A DNA stretch of 64,000 nt from Pseudomonas parafulva (GTDB lineage: Bacteria; Pseudomonadota; Gammaproteobacteria; Pseudomonadales; Pseudomonadaceae): the NCBI RefSeq assembly GCF_000800255.1, contig NZ_CP009747.1, forward strand, positions 4,278,001 through 4,342,000, in the 5' to 3' direction. The notes under the pieces were generated by a model that was not told where the DNA came from, ran no database searches, and worked only from the letters and a program-made list of their open reading frames with translations. The position numbers and the translations under genes are program-made. Within the stretch, counting starts at the first letter, position 1. Each line of letters begins with the position of its first letter. Shown in pieces: positions 1 through 10,702 of the stretch.

Positions 1-734
1 TGTCGGCGCGTTCGGAACAGTTGATCGATGCCGACCAGGAAATCCGCGCGCAAGGCTTGTCCAACATGGTCGGCGCGTTCTTTTCGGGGTACCTGTCGTC
101 CGGCTCCTTCACCCGCTCGGGACTGAGCTTCGAGGCCGGCGCCCGCTCGCCGATGGCCGGGGTGTTCTCGGCCTTGTGGGTGGCGCTGTTCGCGGTGGTC
201 GGCGCCGGGCTGATCGCCCATCTGCCCATTCCGGCGATGGCCGGCAGCATTCTGCTGATCTGCTGGGGACTGGTGGATCGCCGCGCCATCGCGGCGCTGT
301 TCCGGGTCAGCCGGGCGGAATTCGCGGTCATGGCGCTGACCGCTGCGGCCACGCTGCTGCTGGAGTTGCAGACCGCAATCTATGCCGGGGTGCTGGCCTC
401 GCTGTTCTTCTACCTCAAGCGCACCTCACGCCCGCGCATCCAGCACAGCCGCGAAGAGCAGACGGACGTGCTGCGGGTCGGCGGCTCGATCTTCTTCGGT
501 GCGGCGCACTACCTGCAGGTGCGCTTGCAAGCCTGCCAGGGCCCGCAGGTGGTGATTGACGCGCGGCAGATCAACTTCATCGACTATTCCGGGGTGGACA
601 TGCTGCACCGTGAAGCACGGCGGCTGCAGCGCAGCGGCGGCAGCCTGACCTTGCGCGGCGCCAGGCCTCAGGTGGAGGAAGAGTTGCAGAAGCTGGAGGG
701 GGTGCAGGGGTGCCCCATTCTTTTCCAGGAATGA
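1..734 (+). CDS. SulP-family anion transporter with STAS domain (5' truncated)
   Basis: The reading frame is open from the window edge, so this is the C-terminal part (about 243 residues) of a SulP inner-membrane transporter, probably for sulfate or bicarbonate. The first ~130 residues contain hydrophobic helices such as FSALWVALFAVVGAGLIAHL and a poly-Leu/Ala stretch. They are followed by a charged linker (FFYLKRTSRPR) and a cytoplasmic STAS domain over the last ~90 residues, with the typical core VVIDARQINFIDYSGVDML. The Asp/Ser-Gly loop is the nucleotide- or regulator-binding loop of STAS domains. The start lies outside the window. Substrate cannot be told from this fragment. Confidence 0.85.
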   Translation, partial: SARSEQLIDADQEIRAQGLSNMVGAFFSGYLSSGSFTRSGLSFEAGARSPMAGVFSALWVALFAVVGAGLIAHLPIPAMAGSILLICWGLVDRRAIAALFRVSRAEFAVMALTAAATLLLELQTAIYAGVLASLFFYLKRTSRPRIQHSREEQTDVLRVGGSIFFGAAHYLQVRLQACQGPQVVIDARQINFIDYSGVDMLHREARRLQRSGGSLTLRGARPQVEEELQKLEGVQGCPILFQE

Positions 735-749
735 ACCACCCCTGACAGG

Positions 750-1574
750 CTAGCCGCGCGCCAACTGTCGGCGCAGTTCGTCCAGCACCGGCCCGGTCTC
801 GGGCCGAACGCCACGCCACACAAAGAACGCCTCGGCGGCCTGCTCGGCGAGCATCCCCAGCCCGTCCAGCACCTGCGCGGCGCCCAGGCGAGTGGCCCAC
901 TGGCAGAAGGGCGTAGGCTCCTTGCCATACATCATGTCGTAGCACACCGTGCGCCCGGCCTCGACCAAGGTGTCGGCGATCGGCGGCAACTCACCGGCGA
1001 GGCTGGCCGAGGTGGCATTGATGATCACATCGACCGGCTCGTGCAACCAGGCGAAGCCGCTGGCCACCACCGGCCCCAACTCGTCGAATTCGTGGGCCAG
1101 TCGCTCGGCCTTTTCCACCGTGCGGTTGGCGATCACCAGTGATTGCGGTCGGTGGGCGAGGATCGGCTCCAGCACACCGCGCACCGCGCCCCCGGCACCG
1201 AGCACGAGCACGCGCTTGCCCGCGAGGCTGACGCCAGCATTGACCGTCAGATCGCGTACCAGGCCGGCACCGTCGGTGTTATCGCCCTGCAGGCTGCCGT
1301 CAGCCAGCTTGGTCAGGGTGTTCACGGCACCGGCGCGCTGCGCACGTGGGGTGAGGCTGTCGCACAGGCGATAGGCCTCTTCCTTGAAAGGGACGGTGAC
1401 GTTGGCGCCACTGCCCTGCTTGAAGAAGCCGCGAGCGCAGTCGCTGAAGTCGTCCAATGGCGCCAGCAGCGTGCGGTATTCCAGATCCTGGCCGGTCTGG
1501 TCGGCGAACAGCCGGTGGATCAGCGGCGACTTGCTGTGGCCGATGGGGTTGCCGAAAACGACGTACTGGTCCAT
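750..1574 (-). CDS. aroE: Shikimate dehydrogenase (NADP+)
   Basis: Reduces 3-dehydroshikimate to shikimate in aromatic amino acid synthesis, in the cytoplasm. 274 residues, the usual length. The N-terminus has the substrate-binding [17 protein letters not shown] carries the catalytic lysine and DNTDGAG the catalytic aspartate. GAGGAVRG is the NADP loop, followed by NRT, which recognises the cofactor phosphate. I chose the ATG at 1574 because GGAGAG precedes it and it gives the family N-terminus [10 protein letters not shown]; an upstream in-frame start would add 7 atypical residues. It lies 13 bp after hemF on the same strand, so hemF-aroE are probably co-transcribed. Confidence 0.96.
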   Translation of the reverse strand: MDQYVVFGNPIGHSKSPLIHRLFADQTGQDLEYRTLLAPLDDFSDCARGFFKQGSGANVTVPFKEEAYRLCDSLTPRAQRAGAVNTLTKLADGSLQGDNTDGAGLVRDLTVNAGVSLAGKRVLVLGAGGAVRGVLEPILAHRPQSLVIANRTVEKAERLAHEFDELGPVVASGFAWLHEPVDVIINATSASLAGELPPIADTLVEAGRTVCYDMMYGKEPTPFCQWATRLGAAQVLDGLGMLAEQAAEAFFVWRGVRPETGPVLDELRRQLARG

Positions 1575-1587
1575 GCACTCTCCTCGC

Positions 1588-2568
<981 letters not shown>

Positions 2569-2645
2569 CTACGTCGCAGTTGACGGCCGTCAAGCAAAGG
2601 CGTCCGATGGAAGGCCTTTTGCGACGATGACGACAGGAGAGTGCG

Positions 2646-3623
2646 ATGGCCAAGCGAATCGAGTTCAGCCAGCATGGCGGCCCGGAAGTCCTGCGGTGGG
2701 TCGAGTTCGACCCCGCCCCACCGGGACCGCAGCAGGTGCGCGTACGCAACCAGGCGGTCGGCCTGAACTTCATCGACACCTATTTCCGTGGCGGGCTGTA
2801 CGCGCCGCCGTCCCTGCCGTCCGGGCTGGGCACCGAAGGCGCCGGGGTGGTCGAGGCAGTGGGCGAGGGGGTCAGCCGGCTGCAGGCCGGCGACCGGGTG
2901 GCCTATGCGGGCGGTCCGCTGGGCGCCTACAGCGAAGTGCACACCCTGCCGGAAGCGAACCTGGTCAAGCTGCCGGAGAGCATCAGCTTCGAACAGGCCG
3001 CCGCGGTCATGCTCAAGGGCCTGACCACCCAGTACCTGCTCAAGCAGACTTACGCGGTGCAGCCGGGCGACATCATCCTGTTCCATGCCGCCGCCGGTGG
3101 GGTCGGTTCGCTGGCCTGCCAGTGGGCCAAGGCGCTGGGCGCCAAACTGATCGGCACTGTCGGCTCGGCCGAGAAAGCCGAGCGGGCCAAAGCCTTGGGC
3201 GCCTGGGCGACCATCGACTACAGCCACGAAGACGTGGCCCAGCGTGTGCTCGAACTGACCGACGGCAAGAAGTGCCCGGTGGTGTACGACGGTGTGGGTG
3301 CCGACACCTGGCTGACGTCCCTCGACTGCCTGCGCCCGCGCGGCCTGATGGTCAGTTTCGGCAACGCCTCTGGCGCCGTCACCGGCGTCAACCTGGGCAT
3401 CCTGTCGCAGAAGGGCTCGCTGTACGTCACCCGCCCGACACTGGCCACCTACGCCAACACGGCCGAAAACACCCAGGCCATGGCCGACGACCTGTTCGCG
3501 ATGATCGCCAGCGGCAAGCTGGTGGTGGACATTCAGCAACGCTATCCGTTGAGCGAAGCGGCCAAGGCGCAGGAGGCGTTGTCGGGGAGGCGCACGGTGG
3601 GGTCGACGGTGTTGGTGCCGTGA
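2646..3623 (+). CDS. NADPH:quinone reductase, zeta-crystallin type
   Basis: Medium-chain dehydrogenase/reductase without zinc-binding residues, 325 residues, predicted to reduce quinones with NADPH. The N-terminal GroES-like domain contains NQAVGLNFIDTYFRGG. The Rossmann domain begins near residue 140 with HAAAGGVGSLACQWAKALGA, the NADPH-binding loop of quinone oxidoreductases. An AGGAG ribosome-binding site precedes the ATG. It is divergent from hemF, and the same neighbourhood (qor next to hemF-aroE) is found in other pseudomonads. Physiological substrate unknown. Confidence 0.92.
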   Translation: MAKRIEFSQHGGPEVLRWVEFDPAPPGPQQVRVRNQAVGLNFIDTYFRGGLYAPPSLPSGLGTEGAGVVEAVGEGVSRLQAGDRVAYAGGPLGAYSEVHTLPEANLVKLPESISFEQAAAVMLKGLTTQYLLKQTYAVQPGDIILFHAAAGGVGSLACQWAKALGAKLIGTVGSAEKAERAKALGAWATIDYSHEDVAQRVLELTDGKKCPVVYDGVGADTWLTSLDCLRPRGLMVSFGNASGAVTGVNLGILSQKGSLYVTRPTLATYANTAENTQAMADDLFAMIASGKLVVDIQQRYPLSEAAKAQEALSGRRTVGSTVLVP

Positions 3624-3648
3624 GGCGCATATGCCCCCAACTCAAATA

Positions 3649-3672
3649 GCTTTGAGGCTAGCGCCTCAAAGC
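3649..3672 (+). terminator. Hairpin downstream of the quinone reductase gene
   Basis: A perfect 10-bp inverted repeat, GCTTTGAGGC and GCCTCAAAGC, with the 4-base loop TAGC, starting 26 bp after the stop codon. The stem is strong but no T-run follows on either strand, so this may be a weak or Rho-assisted terminator. Confidence 0.5.
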
Positions 3673-3685
3673 ATACTCATCTGAT

Positions 3686-3898
3686 TCAATCTCGGATCTT
3701 GGGCATCGCTCTGATGAAGACGTTGACAGTGAGCTTCTCACATACTGTGAACGCCTTCTGTGAGACCCATACAGCGCTTATCGTGCGTAGTCGGATCTGC
3801 TCCACGGAAGCTCTCAGCCGGTCAGCATTGCATTCACTGGCAAGCAGATATTGAGTTTCATCGTAATCGGTGGCTGCGTTATCAGAGTGCCGCTTCAT
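3686..3898 (-). pseudogene. Probable remnant of a Phd/YefM-type antitoxin
   Basis: A 70-codon frame. Residues 11-36 (DYDETQYLLASECNADRLRA and SVEQIR) resemble the C-terminal helix region of Phd/YefM antitoxins, which usually reads like EETxYLLxSPANAxRLxxSIxQ. The N-terminal DNA-binding part of that family is absent, and the last ~30 residues match nothing I know. No RelE/Doc-like toxin follows. It begins 1 bp after the stop of the neighbouring DUF6124 gene. The resemblance is by eye only, so it could instead be a small unrelated hypothetical gene. Confidence 0.35.
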
Positions 3899-3899
3899 T

Positions 3900-4205
3900 T
3901 CAAGGTCCGTCGCGCAATACTGCCGATGATTCGATAGCGTCCAGCATCGCTTCCACCAGTCCTTCGGCCATTTCCAGTGAGTGCAGGCTCGCCCAGAACA
4001 GGCCTCGACCGTCGTCGCGCAGATGGTCGAGGGCCTTGATACCGGCGTCGTAGGCGCAACGCAGGTACAGCGCGACGTGGACGAGTGCGTCGTGGGGGGC
4101 GATGTCGGGGTTTACGCTGAAGAGCGGAGGGTGGCCGGCGTCGCAGCGGCCGAAGGGGTGGGGAGCCGTTGAAGGTAGCGGCGGGTCAGGTACGATTTTC
4201 TTCAT
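3900..4205 (-). CDS. DUF6124-family small protein, function unknown
   Basis: 101 residues. The layout MKKIVPDPPLP, then PLFSVNPDIAPHDALVHVALYLRCAYD, then a C-terminal helix SLEMAEGLVEAMLDAI is that of a small protein family frequent in Pseudomonas and annotated as DUF6124. A clear AGGAG lies 7 bases before the ATG. It has no membrane segment or known catalytic motif. The helical C-terminal half suggests a small cytoplasmic helical protein. It sits in a small accessory patch between qor and tsaC, next to an antitoxin-like remnant and a repeat-rich leader. Confidence 0.7.
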   Translation of the reverse strand: MKKIVPDPPLPSTAPHPFGRCDAGHPPLFSVNPDIAPHDALVHVALYLRCAYDAGIKALDHLRDDGRGLFWASLHSLEMAEGLVEAMLDAIESSAVLRDGP

Positions 4206-4547
4206 GAGGCGCTCCTGAACGTGGAGCTGTCACCTGTCCGTTACCACACGGGTTGGGTGGCAGCTGTACGCGGGGTGGTAAACCGGGCAGGAGGCTTATT
4301 CCCGGCAGGCACAAGGCCTCCCGCGCACAGCCGCCATGGCTGTGAACCACCTGAAACATCCGGGTTACCACACCCGATCGCCAACATGTTCGGCGACGAT
4401 CAGGAGCCTAGAGAGGGACGTTTCCACTGTGAAGGTAATGGCGGCCGACACGCTGCGTAGGATATTTCCCTAAATCAACAATGTCTGACCTGACCATCAG
4501 AATCAGAAAGATCGCACCGCTGCGACCTGACCCAACATCGCGCTCAG
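4206..4547. other. Non-coding interval with structured leader-like sequence
   Basis: 342 bp without a convincing gene. It holds three copies of a GTTACCAC-type motif: CCGTTACCACAC near 4238, the inverted GGTGGTAAACC near 4275, and CCGGGTTACCACACCC near 4362. Two hairpins fall between them: CACAGCC/GGCTGTG around 4327-4346 and GGAGGC/GCCTCC around 4290-4320. It lies directly upstream of the DUF6124 start on the minus strand, so it may be a structured 5' leader or contain a small RNA. The part next to tsaC (4480-4547) shows nothing recognisable. Confidence 0.4.
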
Positions 4548-5105
4548 TCAGCCCGCCCGCACCACCTCGCCCGTCACCAGATCGCGAATCACACTGGGGT
4601 TCTTGCGCCCACCCAGCGCGCCACCGAGCACCAGGTCCAGCTCGTTGTGGAAATACTGCTCCACCCGCAACCGGCTCTTGGCCGCCGGGCGACCGGCCGG
4701 GTTGGCGGAGGTGGAAATCAGCGGGCCGACCAACGCGCACAGTTCGCCGACCTGAGGATGATCGCTGACCCGCAGCGCCACGGTGTCATGTTGCCCGGTA
4801 ACCCATTCGGGCAACAGGTCCTGGTGCGGCACCAGCCAGGTGTTCGGCCCCGGCCAGGTCGCGGCCATGCGGTCGATCCAGTCTTCGGGGAAATCCTCGA
4901 ACAGAAAGTCGAACTGGCGAATGTTGTCGGCAACCAGGATCAGGCCTTTATCCACAGGCCGCGACTTGAGCGCGAGCAGCCGATACACCGCGTCTTCGTT
5001 CCACGGGTCGCAGCCCAGGCCCCAGACCGCTTCCGTCGGGTAGGCGATCACCGCCCCCGCGCGAATCTCACGTGCGGCTTGTTGCACACGCCAACTGCTC
5101 ACCAT
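4548..5105 (-). CDS. tsaC: Threonylcarbamoyl-AMP synthase (TsaC/YrdC)
   Basis: Makes threonylcarbamoyl-AMP from threonine, bicarbonate and ATP, the first step of t6A37 tRNA modification. 185 residues. The family signatures are [14 protein letters not shown], the [10 protein letters not shown] basic motif (KxR...K), [10 protein letters not shown] near the middle, and [12 protein letters not shown] chose the ATG at 5105, which gives the usual N-terminus [20 protein letters not shown]; the frame stays open upstream but those residues are unlike the family. It follows dprA on the same strand, 38 bp apart, the common Pseudomonas arrangement. Confidence 0.95.
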   Translation of the reverse strand: MVSSWRVQQAAREIRAGAVIAYPTEAVWGLGCDPWNEDAVYRLLALKSRPVDKGLILVADNIRQFDFLFEDFPEDWIDRMAATWPGPNTWLVPHQDLLPEWVTGQHDTVALRVSDHPQVGELCALVGPLISTSANPAGRPAAKSRLRVEQYFHNELDLVLGGALGGRKNPSVIRDLVTGEVVRAG

Positions 5106-5143
5106 TGCTGTCTCTCCGCTTCGATCCCGATGCGGCAGTGTAC

Positions 5144-6241
5144 TTAGCCGCAGCGGGCAAACCAACGTCCGGCTTCGTTGCTGACCCGCCCGATCAGCTC
5201 CAGCTCGGTCAGGCGGGCCAGCACCTGGGCCAACGCCAGGCCACTGCTCAGGGCCAATGCCTCGCTGGTCTGCGGGGCGGCGATCAGCAGCGCGAGCAGC
5301 GGATCGACAGGTTCGTCCACAGGCGCCGGCGGCAGGTTCTGCCATCCGCGCAGGCTGTCGACGATCTGCTCGACACTCTCCACCAGCAGCGCGCCGTCGC
5401 GGATCAGCTGATGACAGCCCTTGGCGCCGGGATGATGGATGGACCCTGGGATGGCATACACCTCGCGTCCTTGCTCGGCCGCCAGGCGCGCGGTGATGAG
5501 TGACCCGCTGGCCAGGCTCGCCTCGACCACCAGCACCCCCAGGGACAGGCCGCTGATGATGCGATTGCGCCGGGGAAAGTTGCCCGGCTGTGGAACCGCG
5601 TCCAGCGCGAACTCCGAAACCAGCGCGCCACCGCGCTCCAGGATGTCTCGGGCGAGTACCGCGTGGCGCTGTGGATAAAGTTTTTGCAGGCCCGAACCCA
5701 GCACCGCGATGGTGCTCCCCTGCGCGTCCAGCGCGCCGCGATGAGCGGCGCCGTCGATGCCCAACGCCAGGCCGCTGGTGATGGTGAATCCGCCGCGCGC
5801 CAGGTGCCGGGAAAAGGCCCTTGCCGTGTCCAACGCCGGTGGTGTGGCACGGCGGCTACCGATCACCGCCAGTTGCGCACGCTCCAGCAGGGCAGGGTCG
5901 CCCGCGACGTACAACAGCGGTGGCGCGTCGTCGGTTTCCTTCAACAGCGCCGGGTAGCCAGGGTCGTCCCACATCAGCAAATGCTGGCCCGGACGCTCTA
6001 GCCAGGCCATCGTAGCGCTGACGGCGGTGCGCACCTCAGGGCTGCGACGGGCGTCGGCGCAGGCCTGTGCAACGCCCAGCGCCACCCAGGCACGCGCCGG
6101 CGCGCTGAGCGCCGAACAGGCACTGCCGAAGGCCTGGATGAGGGTACGAAAGCGCCGCGAGCCGATGTCGGGAAGCAGGTGCAGGCGCAGCCGTGCTTCC
6201 AGTTCGGCAGGGGAACAGGGTGCAGCAAACAGGGTATTCAT
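5144..6241 (-). CDS. dprA: DNA-processing protein DprA/Smf
   Basis: 365 residues. Binds incoming single-stranded DNA and loads RecA during natural transformation. The Rossmann-like core contains [43 protein letters not shown] and [25 protein letters not shown], all hallmark DprA motifs. The N-terminal ~60 residues form a SAM-like region and the C-terminal ~60 residues a winged-helix DML1-like region. The start at 6241 gives [14 protein letters not shown]. Upstream of tsaC and likely co-transcribed. Only ~240 bp separate it from def, with no gene between. Confidence 0.95.
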   Translation of the reverse strand: MNTLFAAPCSPAELEARLRLHLLPDIGSRRFRTLIQAFGSACSALSAPARAWVALGVAQACADARRSPEVRTAVSATMAWLERPGQHLLMWDDPGYPALLKETDDAPPLLYVAGDPALLERAQLAVIGSRRATPPALDTARAFSRHLARGGFTITSGLALGIDGAAHRGALDAQGSTIAVLGSGLQKLYPQRHAVLARDILERGGALVSEFALDAVPQPGNFPRRNRIISGLSLGVLVVEASLASGSLITARLAAEQGREVYAIPGSIHHPGAKGCHQLIRDGALLVESVEQIVDSLRGWQNLPPAPVDEPVDPLLALLIAAPQTSEALALSSGLALAQVLARLTELELIGRVSNEAGRWFARCG

Positions 6242-6484
6242 GGCAGATCGTCCTTGATCGGCAGACCGTCATCCACGCCATACAACCTGTGGATAACTGT
6301 GTTGATAATAGTTTGAAAAGCTGTCTATCGATTGCCGCCGATACCCCTCCGAGCTGGAGCGGCGCAGACCCCTGCAGACACTGCCTAAAACCCTAGCCGA
6401 GCTTTGCCAGGTGCCGAACGCGCCAATACCCTTTATTATGTGTGCTCAGTTTTCAACCAAACGCACAGTGACTGCCTGACCCCT

Positions 6485-6991
6485 ATGGCCATCTTGAACA
6501 TCCTCGAATTCCCGGACCCGCGCCTGCGCACCCTCGCCAAACCGGTGACGGCGTTCGACGACGCCCTGAGCCAGCTGATCGACGACATGTTTGAAACCAT
6601 GTACGAAGCGCCCGGCATCGGGCTGGCCGCTACCCAGGTCAATGTGCACCAGCAGGTCGTGGTCATGGACCTGTCCGAAGACCGCAGCGAACCGCGGATC
6701 TTCATCAACCCCAGCGTCGAAGAACTCACCGACGACATGGGGCAGTACCAGGAAGGCTGCCTGTCGGTACCGGGCTTCTACGAGAACGTCGACCGGCCGC
6801 TGCGCGTGCGGGTCAAGGCCCAGGGCCGCGACGGCACGCCCTTCGAGCTCGAAGCCGAGGGCCTGCTGGCGGTGTGCATCCAGCACGAGTTCGATCACCT
6901 CAACGGCAAGCTGTTCGTCGACTACCTGTCCCAGCTCAAACGCGACCGGATCAAGAAGAAGCTGGAAAAGCAGCACCGCCAGCAAGCCTGA
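6485..6991 (+). CDS. def: Peptide deformylase
   Basis: 168 residues. Removes the formyl group from nascent proteins; Fe/Zn metalloenzyme. All three motifs are present: GIGLAATQ (G-x-G-L-A-A-x-Q), EGCLSVPG (metal cysteine) and QHEFDHLNG (HExxH). The start at 6485 gives [14 protein letters not shown]; the frame extends upstream but that part is unrelated. First gene of def-fmt-rsmB-trkA on the plus strand. A weak promoter-like TTGCCA-N17-TACCCT lies about 80 bp upstream. Confidence 0.97.
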   Translation: MAILNILEFPDPRLRTLAKPVTAFDDALSQLIDDMFETMYEAPGIGLAATQVNVHQQVVVMDLSEDRSEPRIFINPSVEELTDDMGQYQEGCLSVPGFYENVDRPLRVRVKAQGRDGTPFELEAEGLLAVCIQHEFDHLNGKLFVDYLSQLKRDRIKKKLEKQHRQQA

Positions 6992-7003
6992 TCCTCACCT
7001 TGC

Positions 7004-7035
7004 AGAAGGCTTGCTCCGGCAAGCCTTCTTCTTTT
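7004..7035 (+). terminator. Terminator-like hairpin between def and fmt
   Basis: An 11-bp perfect stem (AGAAGGCTTGC / GCAAGCCTTCT) with loop TCCG, followed by a pyrimidine/T-rich tail TCTTTTCT. It looks like an intrinsic terminator but sits inside an operon, ending 17 bp before the fmt start, so it may attenuate read-through. Confidence 0.6.
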
Positions 7036-7051
7036 CTGAAGCGAGAACTCC

Positions 7052-7984
7052 ATGCGCATCGTCTTCGCAGGCACCCCAGAGTTTGCCGCCGAACACCTCA
7101 AGGCCCTGCTCGACAGCCCGTACCAGATCGTGGCCGTCTACACCCAGCCTGATCGCCCCGCCGGTCGCGGCCAGAAGCTCATGCCCAGCCCGGTCAAACA
7201 ATTGGCCGCGGCCCACGACATTCCGGTGCTGCAACCGCCAACCCTGCGCAACGCCGAGGCCCAGGCCGAACTGGCGGCACTGGCGCCGGACCTGATGGTG
7301 GTGGTGGCCTACGGCCTGATCCTGCCCCAGGTGGTGCTCGACATCCCGCGCCTGGGCTGCATCAACAGCCATGCCTCGCTGCTCCCGCGCTGGCGCGGTG
7401 CGGCGCCGATCCAGCGCGCCGTCGAGGCCGGTGATGCCGAGAGCGGCGTAACCGTGATGCGCATGGAAGCCGGCCTGGACACCGGCCCGATGCTGCTCAA
7501 GGTCACCACGCCGATCAGCGCCGACGACACTGGCGGCAGCCTGCACGATCGCCTCGCCCAGATGGGCCCTGGCGCCGTGGTGCATGCCATCGCCGGCCTG
7601 GCCGACGGTAGCCTGCACGGCGACGTGCAGGATGACGCCCTGGCCACCTATGCCCACAAGCTGAACAAAGACGAAGCGCGCCTCGACTGGAACCGTCCTG
7701 CCCAGGAACTGGAGCGCCTGATCCGGGCGTTCAACCCCTGGCCGGTGTGCCACAGCACCCTGGACGGCGAAACCGTCAAGGTGCTGGGCGCAACGTTATC
7801 CACAGGGCAGGGCGCACCCGGCGAAATACTCTCGGCCAGCAAGGACGGCCTGGTCGTCGCCTGCGCCGATGGCGCCTTGAGCCTGTCTCGCCTGCAACTG
7901 CCTGGCGGCAAGGCCCTGGCCTTCAGCGACCTGTTCAACAGCCGCCGCGAGAAGTTCGCCAGCGGCAAGGTGCTGGGCCAATGA
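7052..7984 (+). CDS. fmt: Methionyl-tRNA formyltransferase
   Basis: 310 residues. Formylates initiator Met-tRNA with 10-formyl-THF. The catalytic domain has [38 protein letters not shown] and the signature [20 protein letters not shown], in which Asn, His and later Asp are catalytic. The OB-fold tRNA-binding domain covers roughly residues 205-310. The last codon overlaps the rsmB start (ATGA), indicating translational coupling. Functionally paired with the upstream deformylase. Confidence 0.97.
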   Translation: MRIVFAGTPEFAAEHLKALLDSPYQIVAVYTQPDRPAGRGQKLMPSPVKQLAAAHDIPVLQPPTLRNAEAQAELAALAPDLMVVVAYGLILPQVVLDIPRLGCINSHASLLPRWRGAAPIQRAVEAGDAESGVTVMRMEAGLDTGPMLLKVTTPISADDTGGSLHDRLAQMGPGAVVHAIAGLADGSLHGDVQDDALATYAHKLNKDEARLDWNRPAQELERLIRAFNPWPVCHSTLDGETVKVLGATLSTGQGAPGEILSASKDGLVVACADGALSLSRLQLPGGKALAFSDLFNSRREKFASGKVLGQ

Positions 7985-9291
7985 ATCCACGCCTGGCCGC
8001 CGCCCGTGCCCTGGCCGCCGTGCTCAGCGGCAAGGCCTCGCTGAACAGCTCGCTGCCGGCGCAACTGGACAAGGTCGAGGACCGCGACCGCGGCCTCACC
8101 CAGGACCTGGCCTTTGGCACCGCTCGCTGGCAGCCGCGCTTGGACCTGCTGGCCGCGCAGTTGCTGCAAAAGCCGTTCAAGGCCGCTGACGCCGACGTCC
8201 AGGCGCTGCTGCTGGTGGGCCTGTATCAACTGTTCTACACACGCATTCCGGCCCACGCCGCCATCGGCGAAACGGTCGGCTGCGCCGACAAGCTGAAGAA
8301 GCCGTGGGCCAAAGGGTTGCTCAACGCCGTGCTGCGCCGCGCCCAGCGCGAGGGCGAAGCGCTGCTGGCCGATCTGGAGCGCGATCCGGTGGTGCGCACT
8401 GCCCATCCGCGCTGGCTGCAGAAGGCGCTCAAGGCCTTCTGGCCGCAGCAGTGGGAAGCCATCTGCGCCGCCAACAACGCCCACCCGCCGATGATCCTGC
8501 GGGTCAACCGTCGTCATCACAGCCGTGATGCCTACCTAGCCTTGCTCGAGGCCGCCGGTATCGGCGCCAGCGCTTGCCGCTACAGCCGCGACGGCATCGT
8601 GCTCGACGCCGCCTGCGACGTGCGCGACTTGCCTGGATTCGCCGAGGGCTGGGTGAGCGTGCAGGACGAAGCCGCGCAACTGTCGGCCGACCTGCTGGAA
8701 CTGGCGCCCGGTCAGCGGGTGCTCGACGCCTGCTGCGCCCCCGGTGGCAAGACCTGCCACCTGCTGGAGGCCGAACCCGGTCTGGCGCAGATGGTTGCCA
8801 TCGACCTGGAAGCCAAGCGCCTGGCACGGGTGCGCGACAACCTCGAGCGCCTGCAACTGGACGCCGAGCTGATCGCCTGCGATGCCCGCGACACGGCCAG
8901 TTGGTGGGACGGCCAGCCGTTCCAGCGCATCCTGCTCGATGCCCCCTGCTCGGCCACCGGCGTGATCCGCCGCCACCCAGACATCAAGCTGACCCGCCAG
9001 GCCGACGACATCGCCGCCCTGGCCGCGCTGCAAGGCGAACTGCTCGATGCCCTGTGGCCCACGCTCGAGGTCGGCGGCATGCTGCTCTACGCCACCTGCT
9101 CGAGCCTGCCGACCGAGAATACCGACGTGATCGACGCCTTCCTCGCCCGCACCCCGGGTGCCCGCGAGCTGGACCTGGCGACCGAAGCCGGTGTGCGCCA
9201 GCCCCACGGCCGCCAGTTGCTGGCCCAGGAAGGCGGTCACGATGGTTTCTACTATGCCAAGCTGATCAAGATCGCCGCTTCGCGCGGATAA
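7981..9291 (+). CDS. rsmB: 16S rRNA (cytosine967-C5)-methyltransferase
   Basis: 436 residues, the standard length. The N-terminal NusB-like RNA-binding domain occupies about residues 1-140. The methyltransferase domain has the SAM loop [15 protein letters not shown], the [17 protein letters not shown] motif and [11 protein letters not shown], giving the two catalytic cysteines of m5C enzymes. The ATG at 7981 overlaps the fmt stop; the frame is open upstream only in fmt sequence. Followed 23 bp later by trkA. Confidence 0.97.
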   Translation: MNPRLAAARALAAVLSGKASLNSSLPAQLDKVEDRDRGLTQDLAFGTARWQPRLDLLAAQLLQKPFKAADADVQALLLVGLYQLFYTRIPAHAAIGETVGCADKLKKPWAKGLLNAVLRRAQREGEALLADLERDPVVRTAHPRWLQKALKAFWPQQWEAICAANNAHPPMILRVNRRHHSRDAYLALLEAAGIGASACRYSRDGIVLDAACDVRDLPGFAEGWVSVQDEAAQLSADLLELAPGQRVLDACCAPGGKTCHLLEAEPGLAQMVAIDLEAKRLARVRDNLERLQLDAELIACDARDTASWWDGQPFQRILLDAPCSATGVIRRHPDIKLTRQADDIAALAALQGELLDALWPTLEVGGMLLYATCSSLPTENTDVIDAFLARTPGARELDLATEAGVRQPHGRQLLAQEGGHDGFYYAKLIKIAASRG

Positions 9292-9314
9292 GCACCTGAG
9301 GTAGGGAGTAGCCG

Positions 9315-10688
9315 ATGAAGATCATCATCCTCGGCGCAGGGCAGGTGGGCGGCACGCTGGCCGAGCACCTGGCCAGCGAAGCCAACGACATCACCGTGGT
9401 CGATACCGACGGCGAGCGCCTGCGCGACCTGGGCGATCGCCTGGACATCCGCACCGTACAGGGCCGCGCCTCGCTGCCCACGGTGCTGCGCCAGGCCGGC
9501 GCCGACGACGCCGACCTGCTGGTGGCGGTGACCAACAGCGACGAGACCAACATGGTCGCGTGCCAGGTCGCCTATTCGCTGTTCCACACGCCGACCAAGA
9601 TCGCCCGAGTCCGCGAATCGTCCTACCTCTCGCGGGAAGAACTGTTCGATAACGACCACATCCCCGTCGACGTGCTGATCAGCCCCGAACAGGTGGTGAC
9701 CAACTACATCAAGCGCCTGATCGAGCATCCCGGCGCCTTGCAGGTCATCGACTTCGCCGACGGCAAGGCGCAACTGGTCGCGGTCAAGGCCTACTACGGC
9801 GGGCCGTTGGTGGGCCAGCAACTGCGCCAGATCCGCGCCCACATGCCCAATGTCGATACCCGGGTGGCAGCGATCTTCCGCCGCGACCGCCCCATCAAGC
9901 CCCATGGCGACACCGTGATCGAGGCCGACGACGAAGTGTTCTTCATCGCCGCGAAGAAAGACATCCGCGCGGTGATGGGCGAGCTGCGGCGCATCGACGA
10001 GACCAACAAGCGCGTGGTCATCGCCGGCGGTGGACAGATCGGCGAGCGCCTGGCCGAGGCCATCGAAAGCCGCTACCAGGTGAAGATCATCGAGATGAAT
10101 CCGGCACGTTGCCGGTATCTGTCCGACACCCTGGAAAGCAGCGTGGTGTTGCAGGGTAGCGCCTCGGACAAAGACCTCATGCTCGAGGAGAACATCGCTG
10201 AAGCCGACATCTTCCTGGCGCTGACCAACGATGACGAGGCCAACATCATGTCGTCGCTGCTGGCCAAGCGCCTGGGCGCACGCAAGGTCATGACCCTGAT
10301 CAACAACCCCGCCTACGTCGATCTGGTGCAGGGCGGCGACATCGACATCGCCATCAGCCCGCAACTGGCGACCATCGGCACGCTGCTGGCACACGTGCGC
10401 CGTGGCGACATCGTCAGCGTGCATTCCCTGCGCCGAGGCGCTGCCGAAGCCATCGAGGCGGTGGCCCACGGTGACGCCAAGTCGAGCAAGGTGGTCGGCA
10501 GGACCATCGCTGACATCAACCTGCCGCCAGGCACCACCATCGGTGCGATCATCCGTTTCGACCAGGTGCTGATCGCCCATGATGATCGGGTGATCGAGTC
10601 AGGCGACCATGTGATCCTGTTCGTTGTGGATAAAAAACACATCCGCGACGTGGAGAAGCTGTTCCACGTCGGCCTGAGTTTCTTCTAG
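9315..10688 (+). CDS. trkA: Trk potassium uptake regulatory protein TrkA
   Basis: 457 residues in two tandem RCK modules. Peripheral membrane protein that binds NAD(H) and gates TrkH/TrkG K+ channels. The first Rossmann fold starts at residue 1 ([20 protein letters not shown]), the second near residue 233 ([18 protein letters not shown]). Each is followed by an RCK-C domain, and the last reads [22 protein letters not shown]. End of the def-fmt-rsmB-trkA cluster, the same order as in other pseudomonads. A perfect DnaA-box sequence lies in its 3' end (10625-10633). Confidence 0.97.
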   Translation: MKIIILGAGQVGGTLAEHLASEANDITVVDTDGERLRDLGDRLDIRTVQGRASLPTVLRQAGADDADLLVAVTNSDETNMVACQVAYSLFHTPTKIARVRESSYLSREELFDNDHIPVDVLISPEQVVTNYIKRLIEHPGALQVIDFADGKAQLVAVKAYYGGPLVGQQLRQIRAHMPNVDTRVAAIFRRDRPIKPHGDTVIEADDEVFFIAAKKDIRAVMGELRRIDETNKRVVIAGGGQIGERLAEAIESRYQVKIIEMNPARCRYLSDTLESSVVLQGSASDKDLMLEENIAEADIFLALTNDDEANIMSSLLAKRLGARKVMTLINNPAYVDLVQGGDIDIAISPQLATIGTLLAHVRRGDIVSVHSLRRGAAEAIEAVAHGDAKSSKVVGRTIADINLPPGTTIGAIIRFDQVLIAHDDRVIESGDHVILFVVDKKHIRDVEKLFHVGLSFF

Positions 10689-10702
10689 CCGGAGGCCCAC
10701 AC

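Noticed and set aside
4221..4460. A 79-codon plus-strand frame upstream of tsaC
   Set aside because: It overlaps the structured leader, lacks a ribosome-binding site and reads as low-complexity Arg/Pro/Gly sequence.
10655..10680. parS-like TGTTCCACGTCGGC in trkA
   Set aside because: Only the left half matches; the right arm is not GTGGAACA.
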